From positions 118,652 to 182,651 of the forward strand of contig PEBW01000004.1 of NCBI GenBank assembly GCA_003050565.1: a stretch of 64,000 bases of DNA. The letters are read 5' to 3'. Below, piece by piece: positions 1 through 9,781 of the stretch; the stretch's first letter is position 1; each line of letters starts with the position of its first letter. The translations under genes and the position numbers were made by a program. A model generated the notes under the pieces. It had not been told where the DNA came from. It worked only from the letters and a program-made list of their open reading frames with translations, and did no database searches. The DNA comes from Brockia lithotrophica. Its GTDB lineage: Bacteria; Bacillota; Bacilli; Thermicanales; DSM-22653.

Positions 1-646
1 CGAGGAGCGCGTCCCAAAGTTCCCCTACCGCCTCTGCATCGACGAAGAGCTCGAAACCGTCCTCTCCCGTGTACCCCGTGCGCGAGACGAGGAGGACGGG
101 AACGCCGGCCACGGTCACGTTTTCGCGAAAGCGAAAGGGACGGAGGTCGTCTACCAAAGGTTCGGCAAGGTGCGAGAGGAACGAAGCGGCGCGCGGGCCT
201 TGAAGGGCGAGGAGGCCGATGCGATCCGAGATGTCGAGAATCTGAGGGCCTCCGAGGGCGTGCTCCTTGAGCCAACGATAGACTTTGTCCGTGTTGGCGG
301 CGTTGGCCACGACGAGGAATTCCTCGTCGTTGAGGCGATAGAGGAGCACGTCGTCCAAGATTCCACCCTGCTCGTTTAAGAAAAACCCGTACGCCGCCCG
401 ACCGACATCAAGACGAGCGACGTATTGCGTTCCGAGCTTCTCCAGGAAATCTACGGACTCCGGGCCCGAAACGAGGATTTCCCCCATGTGCGAGACGTCG
501 AAAAGTCCCATGCGTTCGCGCACGGCGCGGTGTTCTTCCAGGATACCCGAATACTGCACGGGGAGCTCAAACCCCGCGAAGGGGACGAATTTTGCGCCCA
601 GGGCGGCGTGTCTCGCGTACAGCGGCGTACGCCGGAGTTCCCCCAT
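1..646 (-). CDS. gcvT: Aminomethyltransferase (glycine cleavage T protein), N-terminal part
   Basis: The gene runs off the left edge, leaving 215 codons of the N-terminal part. T protein transfers the one-carbon unit from aminomethyl-lipoyl H protein to tetrahydrofolate in the glycine cleavage system. Seen: the start MGELRRTPLYARH, DVSHMGE at about 50-56, GILDD at 95-99, and the family signature RTGYTGEDGFE at about 189-199. The ATG at 644-646 follows a GGGAGG box nine bases upstream. It is divergent from the helicase gene at 799, the arrangement known from Bacillus subtilis (gcvT beside yqhH/yqhG). I looked in the 150-bp leader for a glycine riboswitch core and did not see one. The identification is firm; only the C-terminus is missing, because of the window edge. 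Confidence 0.95.
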   Translation of the reverse strand, partial: MGELRRTPLYARHAALGAKFVPFAGFELPVQYSGILEEHRAVRERMGLFDVSHMGEILVSGPESVDFLEKLGTQYVARLDVGRAAYGFFLNEQGGILDDVLLYRLNDEEFLVVANAANTDKVYRWLKEHALGGPQILDISDRIGLLALQGPRAASFLSHLAEPLVDDLRPFRFRENVTVAGVPVLLVSRTGYTGEDGFELFVDAEAVGELWDALL

Positions 647-798
647 GTGCCCATGCCTCCCTGCGTGGGGATACCTGCCGGTCGGCGGTCCCATACTACG
701 TTCGGGCTCGGCCTCGCCCTCCATCTTACGCAAAAAAGGACACGGGAGCAAAATCTCACCCGCCCACGCGACACCTCGGAACGGGAGGTACGGCGGCC

Positions 799-2697
799 GT
801 GGAGCGAACGACTCCGGGCGATCGCATCCCTTTCCCCGCGACCTTACCCCTTCCTCCGGCACCGGGAGAGGAAGACCCCCGCGTCCCCGCGTACGTGGAA
901 GTGCAGGTAGAAGCGGGGGCACTCGGCGAATTCCGAGCGGTAGAGCGCGGAGAACGCCCATGGGATTTGGCGACGTTTTTCCCGCTCGCCCTCCTCGTAC
1001 ACGTCCTCGAAGCAAAGCCCGAATTCGACCGCCTCTACGCTCCCGACCTGCTCCCCCACCTCGATCTCTTTCCCCACCAGCGCGAGGTCCTACGCCGCGC
1101 CGTATGGGAGATGGGGGGTCGGGCGCTCCTCGCCGACGAGGTCGGCCTCGGAAAAACGATCGAGGCGGGACTCATCCTCGTCGAGTACTTGAGCCGGGGT
1201 CTCGCGGAGCAAATCCTCGTCCTCGTACCCGCCTCCCTCGCCCTGCAGTGGCAGAGAGAACTCGCGGAAAAGTTCTCCCTCTACTTCCCGATCGCCACAA
1301 AACCCCACACACTGGAGCGCGAACCGCGCTTCATCGCCTCCCTCGACCTTGCCAAGCGCTCCCCGTACCGGGAAATCCTCTTCGGCCGCACCTTCGACCT
1401 CGTCGTCGTCGACGAAGCACACAAATTGAAGAACCCGAAAACCCTCGCCTACCGCCTCGTCGCCGCCCTGCGGAAAACCTTCCTCCTCCTCCTCACGGCG
1501 ACGCCCTTGCACAACCACCCCCGCGAGCTCGCGGCGCTCGTCCGCCTTCTCCGCCCCGGTCACGAAATCTCCGCGGAACTCGAGCGGGCGGCAAACCGCC
1601 GCGGCAAGAGGGAAACTCGCCTTTTGTCGGCCGGGCGCCCGACCACGGGGGAGAGTGTCGGAGAAGAGACACCCCCCCTTCCGGAACGTGCGCGGCCAAG
1701 CGCCGGAGGAGAAACCGCGAACTCGGCTGCTCCCCCCGCGGTGTCCGAGGTCAGGGAGCGCCTGCACGAAGTCATGATCCGATCGCGTCGCCGCGAGGTG
1801 GGGATCGAGCTCCCGCCGCGTCGCGTGGTCACCGTTCCGATCCACCTCTCGCGCGAAGAGCGAGAATTCTACGAAGCGGTGAGCGCATTCATCCGCAGAG
1901 AGTACGCCCGTCGCGGAAAGAGCTCCGCCCTTCCCCTGATCCTCATGCAGCGCCAACTCACCTCGAGCCGCGTCGCCGTCTACACGAGCCTTTTGCGGCT
2001 GTACCGCAAGCATCCGGAGGATCCCGCCCTGCAAGAGGAAATCCTTTCCCTCTACGAGATGGGCCGTTCCATCCCCCACGACTACAAGCAGGACGCCTTG
2101 ATCGCCCTCTTGCGGGGAATGCCCGAAGACGAAAAGGTCGTCGTCTTTTCCGAGTTCCACGGAAGCGTCCACGCCCTCGTGAAGCGCCTCAGAGGCGAAG
2201 GAATTCCCGCCGTGCTCTACCGCGGCGGTTTCGGCCGCTCCAAAAAGGACTACATGCGGGAGCTTTTCGCGACGCGGGCCCGCGTCCTCGCCGCAACGGA
2301 AGCCGGGGCTGAGGGGCTCAACCTTCAGTGCGCCCGCCACGTGGTGAACTACGACCTCCCGTGGAACCCCATGCGCCTCGAGCAGCGCATCGGGCGCGTG
2401 CACCGCCTCGGGCAGACGCAGCCCGTACAGGTGTACAACCTCGTCACGCAGGACACCGTGGAGGCCGAAGTCCTCGCCGTCCTGTACGAAAAGCTCGGGG
2501 CGATTCAGGCCCTCCTCGGCCTGGACGAGGACGTCCTCGGACGCGGGGGAGGGGCGCGGTTCGAGCGCCACCTTTTCGACATCCTCGTCGGCTCGCGGAG
2601 CGCGCGGGAGCGAAGCGTGCGCCTCGAGCATCTCGCCGCCCTCCTCGAACAGCTCACCGAACGCGGAGGGGATGCGCAAGCCGGGAGGTCTTCCTAG
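799..2697 (+). CDS. SNF2-family DEAD/DEAH helicase (YqhH-like)
   Basis: A 632-residue SNF2/RapA-like ATPase that probably remodels DNA- or RNA-bound complexes; no substrate is known. Seen: a short N-terminal region, the Walker A motif DEVGLGKT at about 113-120, DEAH at 205-208, the motif III-like LLTATPLHN near 230-238, and the C-terminal lobe with EGLNLQ and QRIGRVHRLGQ at about 529-539. Residues 264-316 between the lobes form a Pro/Ala/Gly/Arg-rich linker that looks disordered and may be lineage-specific. The frame stays open upstream to 592, but the GTG at 799 has GGGAGGT at a good distance and gives the expected length. It is followed by yqhG and divergent from gcvT, as in Bacillus, which supports an orthologue of yqhH. 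Confidence 0.88.
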   Translation: MERTTPGDRIPFPATLPLPPAPGEEDPRVPAYVEVQVEAGALGEFRAVERGERPWDLATFFPLALLVHVLEAKPEFDRLYAPDLLPHLDLFPHQREVLRRAVWEMGGRALLADEVGLGKTIEAGLILVEYLSRGLAEQILVLVPASLALQWQRELAEKFSLYFPIATKPHTLEREPRFIASLDLAKRSPYREILFGRTFDLVVVDEAHKLKNPKTLAYRLVAALRKTFLLLLTATPLHNHPRELAALVRLLRPGHEISAELERAANRRGKRETRLLSAGRPTTGESVGEETPPLPERARPSAGGETANSAAPPAVSEVRERLHEVMIRSRRREVGIELPPRRVVTVPIHLSREEREFYEAVSAFIRREYARRGKSSALPLILMQRQLTSSRVAVYTSLLRLYRKHPEDPALQEEILSLYEMGRSIPHDYKQDALIALLRGMPEDEKVVVFSEFHGSVHALVKRLRGEGIPAVLYRGGFGRSKKDYMRELFATRARVLAATEAGAEGLNLQCARHVVNYDLPWNPMRLEQRIGRVHRLGQTQPVQVYNLVTQDTVEAEVLAVLYEKLGAIQALLGLDEDVLGRGGGARFERHLFDILVGSRSARERSVRLEHLAALLEQLTERGGDAQAGRSS

Positions 2698-2754
2698 AAA
2701 TGCGGCCCCGCCGGAAGAGCGGCGCGGAAATCGCGGAGCGAAGGAGGGAAATCC

Positions 2755-3726
2755 GTGGATCCGGAGACTTTGCGCTTCCTCACGGTCGAGTACTTTCGCC
2801 GTACGGGAAGCGAAATCCTCGAGGAAGGAGAAACCTTTCTCCGCGTACGTCTCGCCCGCGAGGCCGATCTCGAACTCGGCTATCGACCTATGTACTGGTC
2901 CTTCGCCGACGCGGGGAACCTCACGCCGGAACTCCTAGAAAAGACGTACCGCTTCTACTTCCCGGGTTCCGACGTCCGCCCGACCCCTCCTTCTCCTTAC
3001 GGCGGTGGGGAAGAGTGGCTCACGCCGACTTCCGAACGTCTGCGGCGAATCCTTTACGCGCTCGCCCGCCGAGGAAGCGCCGTACGCCTCTACGAATCCC
3101 CGCAAAGGGGCAGGGGGCTTCTCGCGCCGTGGTACGCCTTTACGGTACGTGTCCGCCTCTTTCGCGAGATCGCCCGCGAGTACATCGCTTCCTACGGCTA
3201 CGACGCCGTGCGGGGAGAAATCGTACCTGAGTTTTGGGGAAGGCTCCTCGACCTTCCCTTGGGAAGCGAGCCCCCGCCCTACGCCCGCCTCCTCCCCGCC
3301 ATCCGTTCGAGTGAGGGGGCGGCGCATGCCGTCGTCGAGCGCATCCTCGGAGAGGTACGGAGCGACCTCGGCTGGGCGAAAGAAGCCCGCGCGCGCCTCG
3401 CAGAAGAGATGCGCCGACTCGACTCCGTCTCTTCAAAACCCTCCCCGGAAAACCCGAAGTCCGGAACATCCCGCAGGGAGGTGGTGGAGGCGCACGAGCC
3501 CTCTGCTCCGGAAGATGGAGCTCCTTCCGAACCGGAGTTCGGTTTCGATCCCGAAAAGGAGCGCGAGAGCCTCCTTCGCCGCTACCGACCGCGAATTCGC
3601 CTCGCGTTCGTCCAAGTCGCCCTCGTATATCTCACGAGCGACCCCCGCGACCTTCCGGCGGAAGAGCTCGCCCTCGAACCGCTCCGCCGCTTCGCCGGGC
3701 GCTTCAGCGCTGGAGGAAGCTCCTGA
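2755..3726 (+). CDS. YqhG family protein, function unknown
   Basis: A 323-residue protein resembling the YqhG family, which lies beside the yqhH helicase and gcvT in Bacillales. No enzymatic motif is recognised. The N-terminal two thirds look folded and rich in aromatic and charged residues (for example GYRPMYWSFAD near 43-53). A Pro/Ser/Glu-rich stretch at about 225-270 separates them from a charged C-terminal segment containing RRYRPRIRLAFVQVALVYL. The GTG start at 2755 has GGAGG nearby. It lies 57 bp after the helicase stop on the same strand, so cotranscription is likely, and a joint role with the helicase is inferred. Its 3' end overlaps the convergent aroK by 23 bp. The family call rests on both sequence resemblance and position. 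Confidence 0.75.
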   Translation: MDPETLRFLTVEYFRRTGSEILEEGETFLRVRLAREADLELGYRPMYWSFADAGNLTPELLEKTYRFYFPGSDVRPTPPSPYGGGEEWLTPTSERLRRILYALARRGSAVRLYESPQRGRGLLAPWYAFTVRVRLFREIAREYIASYGYDAVRGEIVPEFWGRLLDLPLGSEPPPYARLLPAIRSSEGAAHAVVERILGEVRSDLGWAKEARARLAEEMRRLDSVSSKPSPENPKSGTSRREVVEAHEPSAPEDGAPSEPEFGFDPEKERESLLRRYRPRIRLAFVQVALVYLTSDPRDLPAEELALEPLRRFAGRFSAGGSS

Positions 3727-4318
3727 GGGTGCCCGCGAGGTCCAAAGCAGCCCGTTCGGGGGTGTCGAGGTTCACGTAGACGAGGTCGGCGACCTCCCGA
3801 TACAGTGCTTCTCGTGCGCGGAGTCGTCGGCGCAGCGCTTCCGCATCGCCCGGTGCAAACAGAGGACGATCGGAACTTCCCCCGAATTCGGTGAGACGCT
3901 TCCAGAGGTCCGAAAAGGGGACCTCGAGGTAGACGACGACGCCACTCGCCCGCAGGCGCTCCCGGTTTTCCCGCCGCAGGACGACACCGCCGCCCGTGCT
4001 CACGACGAGGGGTGATGGCTCTTCCGCAAGGCGGGCGAGGAGCTCCGCCTCGCGGCGGCGAAACCCCTCTTCCCCTTCGGCGGCGAAGATGGCGGCCACG
4101 GACTTCTGCGCCTCGCGGCCGATCTCGGCATCCATGTCTACCCACCGGCGGCCAAGTTTTTGCGCGAGAAGGCGGCCGACCGTGCTCTTCCCCGCGCCCA
4201 TAAAGCCCACGAGGTAGACGTGTCTCCTCTCGCAAACATCCGAACGACCGCCGCCGTCGCCCGCAAAGCCCGAGGTCTCCGGACCGCCTCCGTCTTCGGT
4301 TGGCGACACGTCCTTCAT
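3704..4318 (-). CDS. aroK: Shikimate kinase
   Basis: A 204-residue enzyme that phosphorylates the 3-hydroxyl of shikimate with ATP in chorismate and aromatic amino acid synthesis. Seen: Walker A GFMGAGKST at about 38-46, the substrate-binding acidic pair in DMDAEI at 61-66, a GFRRREAE segment, the glycine run STGGGV at 107-112 and the lid segment SDRPLF. The first 30 residues are an acidic, Gly-rich extension beyond the usual start of the family. AAAGGAGG upstream of the ATG at 4318 supports including it. It heads a minus-strand group with coaD and rsmD upstream and overlaps the tail of yqhG in the convergent direction. Confidence 0.95.
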   Translation of the reverse strand: MKDVSPTEDGGGPETSGFAGDGGGRSDVCERRHVYLVGFMGAGKSTVGRLLAQKLGRRWVDMDAEIGREAQKSVAAIFAAEGEEGFRRREAELLARLAEEPSPLVVSTGGGVVLRRENRERLRASGVVVYLEVPFSDLWKRLTEFGGSSDRPLFAPGDAEALRRRLRAREALYREVADLVYVNLDTPERAALDLAGTLRSFLQR

Positions 4319-4343
4319 TCCGATCCCCTCCTTTCGCCTCCCC

Positions 4344-4928
<585 letters not shown>

Positions 4929-5531
4929 CTACAGGACGCCCGGGTCGTCGGACGGCCGCTCGACGAACAAGAACCACACCGTCGTGTCTCCGAAGCGACG
5001 AAGGCGGACTTCTCCTGAAAGCCCGCCGAGCGCTTCTCGCAGGCGCGCGAAATCCACTTCTCCCGAACGGGCGGCGCGCTCCACCGCGATCTTCACGTCG
5101 GGGGCAAGCGCGCCGCGCGCGGCGAGCGCGGCGAGGAGCGCAGCAAGGCGTTCGACGGGGTACGCGTACGGCGGGTCGGCGTACACGAGGTCGTACGGGC
5201 CGCCGGCGACGAGGAGATCTGCCGCCTTCTCGACCGGACGAGGGATTACGCGAATGCGGCCTTCGGCGCCGAGCAGGCGGGCGTTTTCCCGGATGACCCG
5301 AAGCGCTTGAGGGGAAGTCTCCACGAGCACCGCGCGTTCCATTCCCCGGCTCAGGGCTTCAAAGGCCACCGCCCCGCTTCCCGCAAAGAGGTCGAGGACC
5401 ACGCCGCCCGCGAAGAACGGGCCGAGGATTTGAAACACGGCCTCGCGCACGCGCCCGGAAGTCGGCCGCGTGTTCGCGTGGGGCGGCGTGAGGAGGCGTC
5501 GACCTTTCCACACGCCGGCGACGATCCGCAT
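4929..5531 (-). CDS. rsmD: 16S rRNA (guanine-966-N2)-methyltransferase
   Basis: A 200-residue SAM-dependent methyltransferase that modifies G966 of 16S rRNA during small-subunit assembly. Seen: the N-terminal MRIVAGVWKGRRL typical of RsmD, the SAM loop DLFAGSGA at about 47-54 and the catalytic motif DPPY at 119-122. The ATG at 5531 follows GGGAGG. It is the first gene of the minus-strand rsmD-coaD-aroK group, with about 245 bp of non-coding DNA upstream before the 3' end of recG. Confidence 0.96.
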   Translation of the reverse strand: MRIVAGVWKGRRLLTPPHANTRPTSGRVREAVFQILGPFFAGGVVLDLFAGSGAVAFEALSRGMERAVLVETSPQALRVIRENARLLGAEGRIRVIPRPVEKAADLLVAGGPYDLVYADPPYAYPVERLAALLAALAARGALAPDVKIAVERAARSGEVDFARLREALGGLSGEVRLRRFGDTTVWFLFVERPSDDPGVL

Positions 5532-5699
5532 GCGCGCACCTCCCTACGCCCGAGGGAAAAAACGCTACGTGTGGTATATCCCACCACCGTCCGGGGAATA
5601 CTCCCTACTGGCGGCGTTCAAAGCCGCGGTCCGCACAGCTCGTGCTTGTTCCCCCCAAGCTCTTCCTCCGGTTTCTCCTCTCCCAACCCTTAATCCGTA

Positions 5700-5726
5700 G
5701 GCCGCACACGCGGCCGCTTTTTTTTT
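5700..5726 (+). terminator. Stem-loop with nine-T tract reading on the plus strand
   Basis: GGCCGC at 5700-5705 pairs with GCGGCC at 5710-5715 around an ACAC loop, followed by GC and nine T at 5718-5726. It has the form of an intrinsic terminator, but for the plus strand, where no gene ends. Both flanking genes (recG and rsmD) are on the minus strand, whose reading lacks a T tract after the stem. Confidence 0.5.
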
Positions 5727-5776
5727 CCGGGGAAAAGTCCGCCCCCTCGCCTGCGCAACGGAAGTCCGCTTCCGCA

Positions 5777-7888
5777 TCAATCCCAAAGCTGCCCCGTCTC
5801 TTCGTGCACGCTTGCCAGAGCTGCGCGCAGAGGTATCGCTTCTTCCGTCTCCCAAAACGCGGAATCGGCGAGGAGGCGTTCCGCTTCCTCGTGGGCGATC
5901 TGGAGCATGCGCAGCTCCCGAGGCGAATCGAGCTGGGTAAAGCGAAATTCCGGCAAACCGCTCTGCTTCGTGCCGAAGAGATCGCCCGGACCGCGGAGCT
6001 CGAAGTCCTTCTCCGCGATCTGGAACCCGTCCGTAAGCTCGCGAAAGACGCGGAGGCGTTTGCGGCCGATCTCGGTGCGGGGATCGGCGACGAGAATGCA
6101 GTACGACTTGTGCGCACCCCGGCCGACGCGCCCCCGGAGCTGGTGAAGTTGGGCAAGGCCGAAGCGGTCTGCGTCGTAGATCACCATGACCGTGGCGTTC
6201 GGAACGTCTACCCCCACCTCGACCACCGTAGTAGATACGAGGACGTCGAGCTCGCCGGCGACGAAGGCGCGCATCACGCGGTCCTTTTCGCGCCCGGAGA
6301 GTCGTCCGTGGAGGAGGCCGACGCGCCGCCCGGGCAAAAAGTTCCGTACCTGATCGTAGAGGTCGACGACGTTTTGGTAGTCGAGCTTGTCCGAAGCCTC
6401 GATGAGCGGCGCGATGACGTACGCTTGGCGCCCCCGTTCGATTTGGCCGTCGACGAAGGTGAGCACGTCGGCGAAGCGCTCCGGCGTCGTCCAGTGCGTC
6501 TCCACGGGCGTTCGGCCGGGGGGCATTTCGTCGAGGACGGAGACGTCCAGATCTCCGTACAAGAGGAGGGCAAGCGTCCGCGGGATCGGCGTCGCGCTCA
6601 TGGAGAGGAGGTCGGGAACATCCCCCTTTTGCGCGAGCAGGCGCCGCTGCACGACGCCAAAGCGGTGCTGCTCGTCTACGACGATGAACCCGAGGTCGGC
6701 AAAGCGGACGTGCTCCGTGATCAGGGCGTGGGTCCCCACGGCCACGGGGATCGAACCTTGGGCGAGTCCGAACAAGATTTCCTCCCGTTCGCGCCGCGGC
6801 GTCCGCCCCGTGAGAAGCGCAATCGGCACGTCTTCCGGCAAAAGACTGCGCAAGGTACGCACATGCTGTTCGGCGAGGATCTCCGTGGGCGCCATGAGCG
6901 CCGCCTGGCGCCCGCCGCGGACTACGGCGTAAATTGCCAACGTCGCCACCGCGGTCTTTCCCGACCCGACGTCTCCCTGCAAAAGGCGGTTCATCGGGTG
7001 CGGTCCAAGGAGATCCGCGAAGATCTCTTGAACCGCGCGCCGCTGCGCCCCCGTGAGGGGGAAGGGCCAGCGCGAGGTGAGTTCGAGGACTTCCTCGGGA
7101 CGAAAGCGGTGTTCCCGCGTCCTACGCGTACGCACGCGCACGTTCCGGGCCGCGAGGACCTTGAGTTGGTAGAGAAAAACCTCTTCGAAGGCCATGCGCC
7201 GCTTCGCCCAAAAGAGCTCGCGCTCGTCCGGAGGAAAGTGGAGGGTGCGCAGCGCCTCCCCCCGCGGGAGAAGGCGGTACTTCTCCCGAAGCGCCGCGGG
7301 CAGGGGATCGGGGATCTCGAGGTCGGGGAGGGAGAAGAGGAGGCGTACGAGCTCGGAAAACCACGCATCGGCTCCCCGGCCCGGGAGCCCGTACACGGGC
7401 GTAAGCGAGTCCGTGGCCAGGCCCTCCGCGGAAAAGCGCGTCTTCTGCGCAACGAGCTGACGGGACTTCGGATCGTAGCGTCCCGCCACCTGCACACGGG
7501 CCCCCGGGATCAGGCGCTCGCGCAAGTACGGCTGGTTGAACCAGACGACGGTGATCGTCCTTCCACCGACGTCCAAGGAGGTCGCGAGGCGCGAAAAGTT
7601 CCCGCGGAAGCGGGAAAACTTGGGGTGCGCCTGCACCACGCCCACGACGGACAGCGTTTCCGGAACGCGCACCTCCTCGAGCGGCTTGGCCCGGAAATCT
7701 TCGTAGCGGCGCGGCACGAAGAGGAGGGCGTCGCCTACCGTGCGAATGCCCGCTGCGGCCAACACGTCTTGCCGCGACTTGGGGAGCGAAACGACCTCCG
7801 GTAGCGGCGCGGAAAAGAGGCCCACGGCCACACCACCCCCGACGCGAAGGTTGTCCGCCCCTTCGTCCCGACGTTCCCCGGAAGGCAC
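5777..7888 (-). CDS. recG: ATP-dependent DNA helicase RecG
   Basis: A 703-residue superfamily 2 helicase that regresses stalled replication forks and branch-migrates Holliday junctions. Seen: an N-terminal wedge/OB region (about 60-160, including SVVGVVQAHPKF), Walker A GDVGSGKT at 305-312, the DEQH box at 405-408, SATPIPRTL soon after, and the QLRGRVGRG motif VI near 600. The C-terminal LRGPGDLFGTKQSG block is typical of RecG. The start is uncertain: the GTG at 7888 has no clear Shine-Dalgarno, and internal GTGs about 20 codons in are also possible. It follows the yloV stop by 11 bp, so it is probably translationally linked to it. Confidence 0.97.
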   Translation of the reverse strand: MPSGERRDEGADNLRVGGGVAVGLFSAPLPEVVSLPKSRQDVLAAAGIRTVGDALLFVPRRYEDFRAKPLEEVRVPETLSVVGVVQAHPKFSRFRGNFSRLATSLDVGGRTITVVWFNQPYLRERLIPGARVQVAGRYDPKSRQLVAQKTRFSAEGLATDSLTPVYGLPGRGADAWFSELVRLLFSLPDLEIPDPLPAALREKYRLLPRGEALRTLHFPPDERELFWAKRRMAFEEVFLYQLKVLAARNVRVRTRRTREHRFRPEEVLELTSRWPFPLTGAQRRAVQEIFADLLGPHPMNRLLQGDVGSGKTAVATLAIYAVVRGGRQAALMAPTEILAEQHVRTLRSLLPEDVPIALLTGRTPRREREEILFGLAQGSIPVAVGTHALITEHVRFADLGFIVVDEQHRFGVVQRRLLAQKGDVPDLLSMSATPIPRTLALLLYGDLDVSVLDEMPPGRTPVETHWTTPERFADVLTFVDGQIERGRQAYVIAPLIEASDKLDYQNVVDLYDQVRNFLPGRRVGLLHGRLSGREKDRVMRAFVAGELDVLVSTTVVEVGVDVPNATVMVIYDADRFGLAQLHQLRGRVGRGAHKSYCILVADPRTEIGRKRLRVFRELTDGFQIAEKDFELRGPGDLFGTKQSGLPEFRFTQLDSPRELRMLQIAHEEAERLLADSAFWETEEAIPLRAALASVHEETGQLWD

Positions 7889-7899
7889 CCGAGCGCGGC

Positions 7900-9708
7900 C
7901 TAGCCTTCGAAGCTCACGAGGAGAGGGTAAAGGGGCTGGCCGCCTTCGAACGCCTCGATCTCGAGATTCGGGTACCTTTCCTCGAGGATGCGGAGAAGCC
8001 CTTCCCGCGTGTCCTCGGAGAGGCCGTCGCCCCAGAAGAGGGTAAGCATGCCGCCCGGGTGCACTTCCAGGCGCTCGAGGGCCGCGAGGAGCACCTCTTC
8101 GAGCGCATTCCCCTTCGCGAGGAGAGATTTCCCCGAAAGAGCGATGTAGTCTCCTGCCCGAATCGACTCGCCGTCGAACCGGGCATCGCGCACGGCGCGC
8201 GTGATCTGCGCGACGCGCGTCGCGCGAAGCGCCTCCTCCATCGCCGCCACGTTTTCTTCCGCCGGAAGGTCCGGACGGTAGGCGACGAGCGCCGAAACGC
8301 CCTCCGGAAGCGTCGACGTCGGAACGACGAAAACCGGTCGGTCCGCCAGCTGCCGCGCCTGCTCCGCGGCGAGGACTACGTTCCCGTTGTTGGGAAGGAC
8401 GACGACCGCGTCGGCGTTCGTGGAGCGGATCGCCGTGAGGATCGCTTCCGTACTCGGATTCATCGTCTCCCCGCCATCGACGAGCGCCTGCACCCCCAAG
8501 CTCTCCATCAGGGCGGCAAACCCCTTCCCTTGGACGACGGCGACGACAGCCGTTCGCACTCGGGGAATCGAAGCGGGGTTCTCTTTCGCCGCCGCGCCCG
8601 TCCCGCCTTCGGCGGGATTCGGAGGCGCCTCGGTCTCCGCCGCGGGCGCCGACGGAGATCCTCTTCCTCCCGCTCCGGGAGTACCGCGGCGCGCTTCGGA
8701 GCGCGCCTTCTGGGCGCGAATCTGCTCGCGCATGTTGTCGATCTTGATGCGCACGAGCTCTCCGAAAGACTGCGCCCAGGTGAGCACTTCGCCCGGGGTT
8801 TCCGAGTGAACGTGCGCGCGTACGAGGTCGTCACCCCTGAGAACGACGATGGAATCGCCGAAGCGCTCAAGGGCGCGACGAAACTCGTCTTCGCGGAAGG
8901 ACGCGGGATCGTACAGGCGCACGACAAAATTCGTACAAAAGCCGTACGGCAGGTCCTCGGGGTCTCCCTCCCACGCGTGCACGTCGTCGGGTAGCCCTTC
9001 TTCCAGGGCTTCGACGAGTGCTGCACGGTTTGCGCCGGAAGTACCTTGAACCGCCTCCTCTCGGGAGGCGACGGAACCGCCATCCCCGCGCAGACCCTCG
9101 AGAAATCCCTCGTAGAAAAACACGTAACCCTGCCCGCCGGCGTCTACGACGCCCGCTTGGCGCAACGGTTCGAGCATTTCGGGCGTGCGCGCAAGCGTCT
9201 TCCGCGCCGCCCGAAGGAGCGCCTCGACGACGCTCACGAAGTCCCCTCCACGGCGCGCTTCCCCCAGCGCCGCTTGGGCCCCCTTGCGCGATACCGTGAG
9301 AATCGTCCCTTCCGCGGGCTTCATCACCGCACGGTAGGCGGCGCGCACCCCTGCATCCACCGCTTCCGCCCACTCGAGAGGTGTGAGGGTGGGCTTTCCG
9401 TCGACTTCTTGCGCAAATCCGCGAAAAAGCTGGGACACGATGACGCCGGAATTTCCGCGGGCGCCCATGAGGAGGCCGCGCGCGAACGCCTGCGCCACGG
9501 CGCCCACGCCGCCGGAAATCCCGCGGCTTTCCTCGAGACCCGCACCTAAGGTGAGCACCATGTTCGTCCCCGTGTCGCCGTCGGGCACGGGAAAGACGTT
9601 GAGCCGGTTGACGGCGTCCTTGTGCGCCTGCAAACGGCGGTACCCCGACTCTAAAGCGGCGCGAAAGAGGTCCTCCGTCAGGAGGTCCAGTCCCCGTTCC
9701 TCAGCCAA
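7900..9708 (-). CDS. DAK2-domain protein, YloV / FakA-like fatty acid kinase subunit
   Basis: A 602-residue protein of the FakA/YloV family. In characterised members the DAK2 domain phosphorylates fatty acids delivered by DegV-type FakB proteins, feeding phospholipid synthesis. Seen: the N-terminal DAK2 nucleotide site NVFPVPDGDTGTN at about 37-49, LLMGARGNSGVI in the same domain, a middle domain ending near residue 340, a Pro/Ala/Gly-rich linker of roughly 45 residues, and the C-terminal YloV domain with VVLPNNGNVVLAAEQA. The start MAEERGLDLL at 9708 has GAGG upstream. Neighbours are YloU upstream and recG downstream, as in Bacillus apart from the absent sdaA genes. A matching FakB is not in the window. 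Confidence 0.9.
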   Translation of the reverse strand: MAEERGLDLLTEDLFRAALESGYRRLQAHKDAVNRLNVFPVPDGDTGTNMVLTLGAGLEESRGISGGVGAVAQAFARGLLMGARGNSGVIVSQLFRGFAQEVDGKPTLTPLEWAEAVDAGVRAAYRAVMKPAEGTILTVSRKGAQAALGEARRGGDFVSVVEALLRAARKTLARTPEMLEPLRQAGVVDAGGQGYVFFYEGFLEGLRGDGGSVASREEAVQGTSGANRAALVEALEEGLPDDVHAWEGDPEDLPYGFCTNFVVRLYDPASFREDEFRRALERFGDSIVVLRGDDLVRAHVHSETPGEVLTWAQSFGELVRIKIDNMREQIRAQKARSEARRGTPGAGGRGSPSAPAAETEAPPNPAEGGTGAAAKENPASIPRVRTAVVAVVQGKGFAALMESLGVQALVDGGETMNPSTEAILTAIRSTNADAVVVLPNNGNVVLAAEQARQLADRPVFVVPTSTLPEGVSALVAYRPDLPAEENVAAMEEALRATRVAQITRAVRDARFDGESIRAGDYIALSGKSLLAKGNALEEVLLAALERLEVHPGGMLTLFWGDGLSEDTREGLLRILEERYPNLEIEAFEGGQPLYPLLVSFEG

Positions 9709-9781
9709 ATCCCTTCCTCCTCGAGCGCAGAAAAACTCTCCCCATGCCCACCCGGGATGCCCCTCCGATCCCGCGAAAAAA

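Noticed and set aside
647..798. Glycine riboswitch upstream of gcvT
   Set aside because: The leader lacks the conserved glycine aptamer core motifs as far as I can read.
1090..2679. Very long open frame antisense to the helicase (and others such as 32576-34837 plus and 60908-63277 plus)
   Set aside because: These are shadow frames produced by high GC third positions opposite well-supported genes (helicase, prkC, tdk-speD-SpoIID). They have no ribosome site or family resemblance.
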